A DNA stretch of 5,835 bases, from the NCBI GenBank assembly GCA_021817655.1, contig JAKAGE010000046.1:1-5835 (forward strand), written 5' to 3'. Below, piece by piece: positions 1 to 4,650 of this stretch (position 1 is its first letter; each line of letters starts with the position of its first letter). The notes below the pieces were generated by a model. It saw only the letters and a list, made by a program, of their open reading frames with translations, made no database searches and had not been told where the DNA came from. The position numbers were made by a program, and so were the translations under genes. The stretch is from a bacterium. Lineage in GTDB: Bacteria > Patescibacteriota > Minisyncoccia > UBA6257 > 2-01-FULL-56-20.

Positions 1-2
1 GA

Positions 3-74
3 GCCCTCGTCGTTCAACGGATAGGACGCAAGATTGCGGATCTTGTAATTGAGGTTCGATTCCTCACGAGGGCA
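3..74 (+). tRNA. tRNA-Arg, anticodon GCG
   Basis: A complete cloverleaf can be drawn by hand. The acceptor stem is 3-9 with 67-73 (7 bp), the D-stem 12-15 with 24-27, the anticodon stem 29-33 with 41-45, and the T-stem 50-54 with 62-66, with T-loop TTCGATT. The anticodon loop is TTGCGGA, giving anticodon GCG at 36-38, which reads CGC and CGU. Arginine identity is supported by C35 and by an A right after the D-loop GG (position A20). The discriminator is A74, and the next bases are CAC, so CCA is not encoded and must be added. Bacteria usually read these codons with ACG deaminated to ICG, so GCG is unusual. The gene ends only 18 bp before the next start codon. Its promoter lies outside the window. 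Confidence 0.95.
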
Positions 75-92
75 CACGTTCCCGGTGCGGCC

Positions 93-776
93 ATGAAGAG
101 AAACGGGGCGTTGCTGCGTACTATGACCATGGACCTTCGCGAATACCGGATGGCGCTCGTCGTCGGGGCCGTTTCGGGCGTGCTCTGGTTTTTTGTCCTC
201 GCGCACCTTTCCCTGCTCGCCGAAGGGGAGCTCATTGCGGCCGCCGCGGCCTTGCCGGCCGTTTTCGTCCTCGGCATCGCGCTCGCGCGGCGCTGGTTCC
301 CGGGGCGCATGGCGCACACGCTCGCGAAATTCCTGATGGTGGGCGTCCTCAATACCGGCATCGATTTTTTCATCTTCGACACGCTCATCGTCCTCACCGG
401 CCGCGCGGCGGGCGCGCCGATTCTCGTGTTCAAATCGATCTCGTTCGCCGCCGCGCTCGTGAACAGCTATGAATTCAACCGGCGGTGGACGTTCGATGCG
501 GGGGCGTCGCCGGCGCGGACGCGAAGCGAGTTTTCCCGCTTCGTCGGCATCACCGTCATCGGATTCCTCGTGAACGTCGGCACCACGTTCGCCGTCGCCA
601 CGGCGTTCCGGCCCCTGTTCGGCATGTCCCAGATCCGGTGGGACAACGTCGCGGCGGTCATCGCGACCGCGCTCAACCTTGCGTGGAATTTCGCAGGGTA
701 CCGGCTGTTCGTGTTCCGGACGGACGGACGGACGGCCGGGGACGGAGCCGATCTTGCCGCCCCGAGCATCATCTGA
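93..776 (+). CDS. GtrA-family integral membrane protein
   Basis: This 227-residue protein is a GtrA-like membrane protein. Members are usually linked to moving or using polyprenyl-linked sugars for cell-surface polysaccharide or teichoic acid glycosylation. The GtrA core spans about residues 78-210: a first helix around KFLMVGVLNTGIDFF (79-93), the signature NSYEFNRRWTF (124-134) after the second helix, and the closing NFAGYRLFVF (199-208). Typical GtrA proteins are about 130-150 residues with four helices. This one has about 75 extra N-terminal residues with two more hydrophobic segments (about 21-40 and 46-64), for six predicted helices. No Shine-Dalgarno precedes ATG 93; in-frame ATGs at 123 and 129 are alternatives just before the first helix. 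It starts 18 bp after tRNA-Arg and is followed after 27 bp by the DedA gene. The exact substrate cannot be told from sequence. Confidence 0.85.
   Translation: MKRNGALLRTMTMDLREYRMALVVGAVSGVLWFFVLAHLSLLAEGELIAAAAALPAVFVLGIALARRWFPGRMAHTLAKFLMVGVLNTGIDFFIFDTLIVLTGRAAGAPILVFKSISFAAALVNSYEFNRRWTFDAGASPARTRSEFSRFVGITVIGFLVNVGTTFAVATAFRPLFGMSQIRWDNVAAVIATALNLAWNFAGYRLFVFRTDGRTAGDGADLAAPSII
717..735 (+). repeat. CGGA tetranucleotide tract, 4.75 units
   Basis: Four full CGGA units and three bases of a fifth run without interruption inside the 3' end of the GtrA-like gene, coding for the cytoplasmic tail after the last membrane helix. Because the unit is not a multiple of three, gain or loss of one unit would change the reading frame of the tail and extend it past the normal stop at 776. 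The tract is short, so slippage is only a possibility. Confidence 0.7.
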
Positions 777-803
777 CCCATATCAAATCATTCCATTCCA
801 TTC

Positions 804-1406
804 ATGCTTTCCGCCATCACCGCATTCGCGGTCTACGTCACAAAGAGCTTCGGCTACGCCGGCGTCGGGACCATCGTGTTCGCCGAGTCGGGGCTCATGC
901 TCGGGTTCATCCTTCCGGGCGACAGCCTGGTGTTTCTCGCGGGGCTGCTCGCGGCGCAGGGCCTGTTCAATATCTACGCGCTCTCCGCGCTCGTTTTCCT
1001 GACCGCCGCCGCGGGCGACAGCACGGGGTATTTCATCGGAAAGAAGCTGGGACGCCGGGTCTTCGACGCGCGCGACTCGTTCATCTTCAACCAGGACAAC
1101 CTCCGCAAGACGGAAGCGTTCTTTGAACACTACGGCAAAACGACGTTCATCGTCCAGCGGTTCATTCCGGTCATCCGCGCGTTCGCGCCGCTCCTCGGCG
1201 GCGTGGGAAAGATGCCGTACCGGACATTCCTCGCGTTCGATCTCGTCGGCTGCGCGATGTGGGGCGTCGGCGTGACGGTGCTCGGTTATTTCCTCGGCGC
1301 CACCGTTCCGCACATCGATACGTACCTCCTGCCGATCATCGCGCTCATCGTCGTGGTCTCGCTCATTCCGACCTTCGTGACATACCGCCGGAGCAAACGG
1401 CACTAG
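804..1406 (+). CDS. DedA-family (VTT domain) membrane protein
   Basis: This 200-residue protein belongs to the DedA/VTT (SNARE-associated) family, some members of which flip undecaprenyl phosphate or other lipid carriers across the inner membrane. Visible hallmarks are E28 followed by FILPGDS (35-41) in the first re-entrant segment, and the basic motif RFIPVIRAFAP (119-129) followed by GGVGKM (132-137) and F142 in the second. A glycine/tryptophan-containing helix (GCAMWGVG, 149-156) and a C-terminal helix (about 174-193) complete the fold, with a basic tail YRRSKRH. Length is normal for the family. ATG 804 has no Shine-Dalgarno; the 27-bp gap from the GtrA gene holds no recognisable signal. 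The GtrA-DedA pairing suggests shared work on polyprenyl-linked envelope precursors, which is inference. The substrate is not readable from sequence. Confidence 0.9.
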   Translation: MLSAITAFAVYVTKSFGYAGVGTIVFAESGLMLGFILPGDSLVFLAGLLAAQGLFNIYALSALVFLTAAAGDSTGYFIGKKLGRRVFDARDSFIFNQDNLRKTEAFFEHYGKTTFIVQRFIPVIRAFAPLLGGVGKMPYRTFLAFDLVGCAMWGVGVTVLGYFLGATVPHIDTYLLPIIALIVVVSLIPTFVTYRRSKRH

Positions 1407-1460
1407 CCGCCCGCGGAGCGCCGCGGTGCCGCAGCGCACCCCGCGGCGGATTGATATTTT
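1407..1460 (+). terminator. GC-rich stem-loop after dedA with short T-rich tail
   Basis: Directly after the TAG stop, bases 1407-1449 are almost fully self-paired. 1407-1411 pairs with 1445-1449; after a bulged C1412, 1413-1416 pairs with 1441-1444; then an inner hairpin pairs 1418-1421 with 1434-1437 and 1423-1425 with 1430-1432 around a GTGC loop. That is about 16 bp, nearly all G-C. The following tail is ATTGATATTTT, T-rich but not a clean U-tract. It is probably a transcription terminator or 3'-end stabiliser of the gtrA-dedA transcript. CCGCGG occurs three times in the structure. The tail also supplies the -35 of the next promoter. Confidence 0.5.
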
Positions 1461-1478
1461 GGCCGAATCGTATACAAT
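1451..1478 (+). promoter_or_regulatory. Sigma-70-type promoter for tRNA-Gly
   Basis: A -35 box TTGATA (1451-1456, 5 of 6 consensus bases) is separated by 16 bp from a -10 box TACAAT (1473-1478, 5 of 6). The expected start near 1485 is 7 bp before the tRNA 5' end. It may also drive folA and the thymidylate genes downstream. Confidence 0.65.
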
Positions 1479-1491
1479 GGTTCCATACTAC

Positions 1492-1562
1492 GCGGGTATC
1501 GTATAACGGTATTATGAGTCCTTGCCATGGACTAGACACGGGTCCGACTCCCGTTACCCGCT
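1492..1562 (+). tRNA. tRNA-Gly, anticodon GCC
   Basis: The acceptor stem pairs 1492-1498 with 1555-1561 (7 bp). The anticodon stem pairs 1517-1521 with 1529-1533 around loop TTGCCAT, giving anticodon GCC at 1524-1526. The T-stem pairs 1538-1542 with 1550-1554. The discriminator is T1562, the base expected for bacterial tRNA-Gly. The D-stem is weak: G1501-T1515, T1502-A1514 and A1503-T1513 pair, while the fourth position is T-T. The T-loop is TCCGACT, with C where nearly all tRNAs have the pseudouridylated U55. The bases after the discriminator are CA, so CCA is not encoded in full. folA starts 28 bp downstream. Confidence 0.95.
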
Positions 1563-1590
1563 CAGCATAAAAGTTTTTATTCCGCCAACG

Positions 1591-2121
1591 ATGAAGATTT
1601 CCATCATCGGTGCAATGGGGGAGGATCGCGCGATCGGCGCGGGCGGGAAGATCCCGTGGCACCTGCCGGCGGACTTCCGGCATTTCAAAGAGCTTACGAT
1701 GGGGCATCCGATCATCATGGGACGCAAGACGTTTGCGTCGATCGGCGCGCCGCTGCCGGGCCGGACGAACATCGTGATCACGCGCGATCCTGATTACCGG
1801 GCGGAGGGGATCATCGTGGCGCCGTCCCTTGAGGATGCGATTACGGTTGCGGGGCGCAGCGAAGGCGGCGCCGGCGGAGCGGGTGCGGCTGGCGAGGCGT
1901 TCATCATCGGCGGCGGCCAGATATACCAGCTCGCCATGCCGCTTGCGGACACGCTCTATATCACCGAGGTGCACGGCACGTTCCCTGACGGCGACGCGTT
2001 CTTTCCGGAGATCGATCCGAATGTGTGGATTCTGGCCAGCAAGGAATCGCATACAAAAGACGAAAAGAACCCTTACGATTTCGATTTTTTGGTCTACCGG
2101 CGGAAGGGTGCTACAATGTGA
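1591..2121 (+). CDS. folA: Dihydrofolate reductase
   Basis: This 176-residue enzyme reduces dihydrofolate to tetrahydrofolate with NADPH, regenerating the folate oxidised by ThyA. Diagnostic motifs are IGAMGEDRAIG (5-15), KIPWHLPADFRHFK (20-33) with the W23/D28 pair matching E. coli W22/D27, IIMGRKTFASIG (41-52), the PGRTNIVITR strand (56-65) and the IIGGGQIY nucleotide-binding loop (105-112). ATG 1591 is chosen because the family begins right there (MKISIIGAMG); a longer in-frame start at 1522 lies inside tRNA-Gly. There is no Shine-Dalgarno. A Gly/Ala-rich insertion, roughly residues 88-102 (RSEGGAGGAGAAG), sits before the GGG loop and looks like a flexible linker. The stop is 6 bp before dcd, suggesting an operon with dcd, CYTH and thyA. 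Confidence 0.95.
   Translation: MKISIIGAMGEDRAIGAGGKIPWHLPADFRHFKELTMGHPIIMGRKTFASIGAPLPGRTNIVITRDPDYRAEGIIVAPSLEDAITVAGRSEGGAGGAGAAGEAFIIGGGQIYQLAMPLADTLYITEVHGTFPDGDAFFPEIDPNVWILASKESHTKDEKNPYDFDFLVYRRKGATM
2089..2117 (+). promoter_or_regulatory. Candidate extended -10 promoter before dcd
   Basis: TGC followed by TACAAT (2109-2117) is an extended -10 box at the very end of folA. A weak -35 candidate TTGGTC (2089-2094) lies 17 bp upstream. The expected start near 2124 would leave only a few bases before ATG 2128, so the dcd transcript could be nearly leaderless. Such boxes can arise by chance. Confidence 0.4.
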
Positions 2122-2127
2122 ACACAG

Positions 2128-2700
2128 ATGATCCTTTCTGACCGCGACATAAAGAAGGCGATCGCGCAAGGGCGCATCAAAGTGGATCCCGTGCCCGATT
2201 ACGCGACGAGCCTCGGGTCGTGCTCGCTCGACCTGCGGCTCGGCAACGAAGCGCGCGTGTTCCGTCCGTCCAAAACGACGCACATCGATGTCCGCCACAT
2301 GCAGGAGGCGGAGAAGATGATGGAAGAGCTCGTGATCCCGGACGGGGAGCCGCTCGTGCTCCATCCCGGCGACCTCGTGCTCGCGACGACGCTTGAGTGG
2401 CTGGAAATTGCCGACGACCTCATCGGCCGCATCGAAGGGCGAAGTTCGCTCGGCCGCCTCGGCGTGATCGTCCACGGCACCGCATCGATCTTCGATGCGG
2501 GATGGAAGGGCAAGCCGGTGATGGAGCTCGGCAACCTGGGCGAGGTGCCGGTGATCCTGTGGCCGGGCATGCGCATTTGCGCGTTCACGTTCGAAGAGCT
2601 TTCGAGCCCGGCGGAAGTGCCGTACACGAACAAGAAGGCCGGCAAATACGCGGGCCAAGCGACGCCGCTCGCGTCGCAATTCGCAAAAGAAGACAAATAA
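2128..2700 (+). CDS. dcd: dCTP deaminase
   Basis: This 190-residue protein matches the trimeric dCTP deaminase/dUTPase superfamily. It deaminates dCTP to dUTP, the start of the main bacterial route to dUMP. The N-terminus ILSDRDIKKAI (2-12) and GSCSLDLRLGN (30-40) are typical. The active-site block RSSLGRLG (105-112) and the segment FDAGWKGKPVMELGN (122-136) carry S106, R110 and E133, aligning with E. coli S111, R115 and E138. The C-terminal lid begins at about YTNKKAGKY (166-174). The LWPGM motif (144-148) and the overall core recall both mono- and bifunctional enzymes, so it could also hydrolyse dUTP to dUMP; sequence reading alone cannot settle this. It starts 6 bp after folA and ends 17 bp before the CYTH gene. 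No Shine-Dalgarno is visible. Confidence 0.93.
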   Translation: MILSDRDIKKAIAQGRIKVDPVPDYATSLGSCSLDLRLGNEARVFRPSKTTHIDVRHMQEAEKMMEELVIPDGEPLVLHPGDLVLATTLEWLEIADDLIGRIEGRSSLGRLGVIVHGTASIFDAGWKGKPVMELGNLGEVPVILWPGMRICAFTFEELSSPAEVPYTNKKAGKYAGQATPLASQFAKEDK

Positions 2701-2717
2701 TTCCGATCGATCACCCG

Positions 2718-3401
2718 ATGGCCGGCACGACAGGAGGAAGTTATGAAATAGAAATTAAATCCCTGCTTGGCGGGCGCGAAGGCGCGGACCGTCTGCGCGC
2801 GGAAATGAAGCGCGTCGATCCGTCGTTCCGGAAGACGGGCGAGAACAAGCAGCTCAACCATTATTTCGAGGGGAGCGGCGACTGGGAAAAAATCGCGTCC
2901 GCGCTCGCTGATGAAAATGATCGGAAGGAATTTCTGGAGCTTGCGCATAAAGCAAAGGATTTTTCCCTGCGCACGCGCGACGCGGACGGCACGGTTCTGC
3001 TTGTCTTAAAAGCGGCGATCGATGATACGACGAGCGCGAACGGCACCGCCCGCCGCGAGTTCGACAAGCCGGTTGCGATGACATTGGATGCGCTCGACAA
3101 GATCATTCTGGATGCGGGCTTCTCCTATCAGGCCAAGTGGTCGCGCGAGCGCGAGGAATTCGCCTTTGGCGGGGCGAACGTGACGATCGACAAGAACGCG
3201 GGCTACGGCTATCTTGCCGAATTCGAGATGATCGATGACGATCCGTCCCGTGCGGAAGAAACAAAGGCGAAGCTGCGCGATCTTATGAAGAGCGTCGGCG
3301 CCGAGGAACTCGCACAGGACCGTCTCGCCCGGATGTTCGCCTATTATAATGAGCACTGGCCGGAGTACTACGGCACCGACAAAATTTTTGTGATACTATA
3401 A
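2718..3401 (+). CDS. CYTH-domain triphosphate tunnel metalloenzyme (CyaB-like)
   Basis: This 227-residue protein is a CYTH enzyme, the family holding class IV adenylate cyclases, thiamine triphosphatases and other triphosphatases that bind the substrate in a beta-barrel tunnel with Mg2+ or Mn2+. The ExExK signature is E10-I-E-I-K14. Further tunnel residues are R85 and R87 (SLRTRD), K98, the R112-R113-E114 cluster, R143 and R145 (KWSRERE), D158 (TIDKN) and E168/E170 (EFEM), alternating basic and acidic as the family requires. The CYTH fold ends by about residue 210 and the tail EYYGTDKIFVIL is extra. Substrate cannot be assigned. ATG 2718 is the only nearby in-frame ATG start that keeps ExExK; it has no Shine-Dalgarno, while a strong one at 2732-2737 lies inside the gene and points to an out-of-frame ATG. 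It sits between dcd and thyA. Confidence 0.85.
   Translation: MAGTTGGSYEIEIKSLLGGREGADRLRAEMKRVDPSFRKTGENKQLNHYFEGSGDWEKIASALADENDRKEFLELAHKAKDFSLRTRDADGTVLLVLKAAIDDTTSANGTARREFDKPVAMTLDALDKIILDAGFSYQAKWSREREEFAFGGANVTIDKNAGYGYLAEFEMIDDDPSRAEETKAKLRDLMKSVGAEELAQDRLARMFAYYNEHWPEYYGTDKIFVIL
2732..2751 (+). promoter_or_regulatory. Strong Shine-Dalgarno leading to a two-codon frame (Met-Lys-stop)
   Basis: AGGAGG at 2732-2737 is followed 5 bp later by ATG 2743, but that frame reads only ATG AAA TAG. Both lie within codons 5-12 of the CYTH gene, in another frame. The window has almost no other good ribosome sites, so this is either a chance effect of the Thr-Gly-Gly-Ser codons or a minimal frame that loads ribosomes near the start of the CYTH gene. 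Confidence 0.45.
3391..3399 (+). promoter_or_regulatory. Candidate extended -10 promoter before thyA
   Basis: TGA followed by TACTAT (3391-3399) forms an extended -10 element at the end of the CYTH gene. The predicted start near 3406 gives an 18-base leader without a Shine-Dalgarno. No convincing -35 is present, so this is tentative; thyA may simply be read through from upstream. Confidence 0.35.
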
Positions 3402-3423
3402 AAACATCAAACCGACCTCTTTT

Positions 3424-4416
3424 ATGGCGCACCCCGAACAGCAATATCTCGATCTTATGGCGGACATTCTCGCGCACGGCGAGAAGCAGACCGACAAAGG
3501 CACGGGCGACGTGACGTACAGCGTGTTCGGCCGCCAGCTCCGCTTCGATCTCGCACAGGGATTTCCTTTGCTCACGACAAAAAAGGTGTATTGGAAGGGC
3601 GTCGTGCAGGAACTTTATTGGTTTCTATCCGGCCAGTCGAACATCAAATATCTCGTCGATAACAACGTCCATATCTGGGACGATTATCCGTACCGCATCT
3701 ATCACGAGAAGATGGCGAAGGGGGAACTCCCCGAGATGACGAAGGAGGAATTCATCGCGAAGATCGCAGGCGATGCGGCGTTCGCGAAGGCGCACGGCGA
3801 ACTGCCGCGCATCTATGGCGAGATGTGGCGCCGGTGGGCCGCGACGGACGGCCGCACGATCGACCAGGTGCAGTGGGTCGTTGACGATCTCAGGAAGGAT
3901 CCGGATGCGCACAATGCGATGGTCACGTCATGGAATCCGGAATATCTCTACGAAATGGCCGCGCCCGGCCGGGCGGCGCGCTTCCCGATCTGCCATAACA
4001 TGTATCAGGCGAACGTGAAGAACGGCAAGCTCTCGCTCCAGCTCTATCAGCGATCGGCGGACATCTTCCTCGGTGTGCCGTTCAATATCGCGAGCTATGC
4101 GCTGCTTACGATCATCCTTGCGCGCGCGACGGGCAACGAGCCGGGCGAATTCGTGCACACATTCGGCGATGTGCACATTTATGAGAATCACATGGCGGCG
4201 GTGAAGGAGCAGCTCTCGCGCGAACCGAAGCCGCTTCCGACGCTCGCGCTCGATCCGTCGGTAAAGGGGATAGACGATTTCCGCCCGGAGCATGCGGTGC
4301 TCTCGGGATATGATCCTCACCCGGCGATCAAGGCGGAGCTTTCGGTCTCCGGCGGCATCGCGACGGCGGATTGGACGGAATATCTTTCCAAAAAGAAGAC
4401 GGAGAACGCGGGATAA
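3424..4416 (+). CDS. thyA: Thymidylate synthase (ThyA type) with altered phosphate-site residues
   Basis: This 330-residue protein is a folate-dependent ThyA, which methylates dUMP to dTMP using methylene-THF. Core motifs are FPLLTTKK (47-54), QELYWFLSG (62-70) with catalytic E63, IYGEMW (130-135) with Y131, FPICHNMYQ (187-195) with nucleophile C190 and H191, LYQRSADIFLGVPFN (207-221) with R210, D213 and uracil-reading N221, DVHIYENH (249-256), and SREPKPLP (265-272). An insertion at about 90-125 resembles that of long ThyAs such as L. casei (316 residues). Oddities: the usual DRTGTGT loop reads TDKGTGDVT (23-31), so the phosphate arginine is K25 or G26, and the usual SRR of the partner-subunit site reads AHN (162-164). 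Three of four phosphate arginines therefore seem replaced. It could be a divergent ThyA clade or act on a modified substrate. It starts 22 bp after the CYTH stop; no Shine-Dalgarno. Confidence 0.92.
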   Translation: MAHPEQQYLDLMADILAHGEKQTDKGTGDVTYSVFGRQLRFDLAQGFPLLTTKKVYWKGVVQELYWFLSGQSNIKYLVDNNVHIWDDYPYRIYHEKMAKGELPEMTKEEFIAKIAGDAAFAKAHGELPRIYGEMWRRWAATDGRTIDQVQWVVDDLRKDPDAHNAMVTSWNPEYLYEMAAPGRAARFPICHNMYQANVKNGKLSLQLYQRSADIFLGVPFNIASYALLTIILARATGNEPGEFVHTFGDVHIYENHMAAVKEQLSREPKPLPTLALDPSVKGIDDFRPEHAVLSGYDPHPAIKAELSVSGGIATADWTEYLSKKKTENAG

Positions 4417-4440
4417 GATAGAAAAAAATTACCCGAAACA

Positions 4441-4464
4441 AAAAGACCCATTGCTGGGTCTTTT
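4441..4464. terminator. Bidirectional intrinsic terminator after thyA
   Basis: A perfect 10-bp stem pairs 4441-4450 (AAAAGACCCA) with 4455-4464 (TGGGTCTTTT) around a TTGC loop. T-runs occur at the 3' side on both strands, so it can end the thyA transcript on + and the candidate RNA on -. It lies 24 bp after the thyA stop. Confidence 0.88.
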
Positions 4465-4475
4465 GCGAGTCCAAA

Positions 4476-4510
4476 CATAATGCTGGACGACTCCGGGTTG
4501 CCACCTTGAG
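4476..4510 (+). repeat. Left arm of imperfect inverted repeat
   Basis: This arm is complementary to 4620-4650. 4476-4486 pairs with 4640-4650 (11 bp, one wobble in the minus-strand RNA), 4487-4490 bulges out, 4491-4493 pairs with 4637-4639, 4494-4505 pairs perfectly with 4625-4636 (12 bp), and 4506-4510 pairs with 4620-4624 with one mismatch. The shared core is CGGGTTGCCACC. Confidence 0.85.
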
Positions 4511-4513
4511 TTA

Positions 4514-4541
4514 ATACTATCGCGTGCATGAATTTTGTCAA
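4514..4541 (-). promoter_or_regulatory. Minus-strand promoter, TTGACA-16-TAGTAT
   Basis: On the minus strand a perfect -35 TTGACA (4541 to 4536) is followed after 16 bp by TAGTAT (4519 to 4514, 4 of 6). Transcription would start near 4507 and run through the left repeat arm to the terminator at 4441-4464, giving an RNA of about 65 bases. It lies inside the AT-rich core, where chance matches are more likely. Confidence 0.45.
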
Positions 4542-4619
4542 AATATTTTTAATATTCTTTTAATCTTTTTAATAACGAAGGATACTGCGGTGGACGTGCG
4601 GGGACTTGCACCCCGTGGG

Positions 4620-4650
4620 CTCCAGGTGGCAACCCGAAGCCAGCACTATG
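4620..4650 (-). repeat. Right arm of imperfect inverted repeat
   Basis: This is the partner of the arm at 4476-4510, about 30 bp of pairing in total across a ~109-bp spacer that contains the AT-rich core. The same bases also form the internal 10-bp hairpin of the tRNA-like fold, so the two pairings exclude each other. Confidence 0.85.

Noticed and set aside
1522..1590. A longer folA start with 23 extra residues
   Set aside because: The extra codons lie mostly inside tRNA-Gly and do not resemble any DHFR N-terminus; the family begins at ATG 1591.
1363..2679. A 438-codon open frame on the minus strand opposite folA and dcd
   Set aside because: It crosses tRNA-Gly and two well-recognised genes; its Arg/His-rich protein has no family features and is a typical artefact of GC-rich antisense.
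3424..4416. dCMP hydroxymethylase instead of thymidylate synthase
   Set aside because: The uracil-reading Asn221 is kept (the hydroxymethylase has Asp), and folA/dcd neighbours fit dTMP synthesis; substrate change remains possible but unproven.
4485..4510. T-box-like motif on the minus strand (AAGGTGGCAACC...CGTCC)
   Set aside because: The motif is similar to the T-box core, but the consensus GCG is changed, no specifier region was found, and no amino-acid gene lies downstream on that strand.
4622..4646. Signal recognition particle RNA-like core on the plus strand (CAGGT...GAAGCCAGC)
   Set aside because: The conserved tetraloop and the GGAAGGAAGCAGC segment are missing, and the wobble pattern favours the minus strand.
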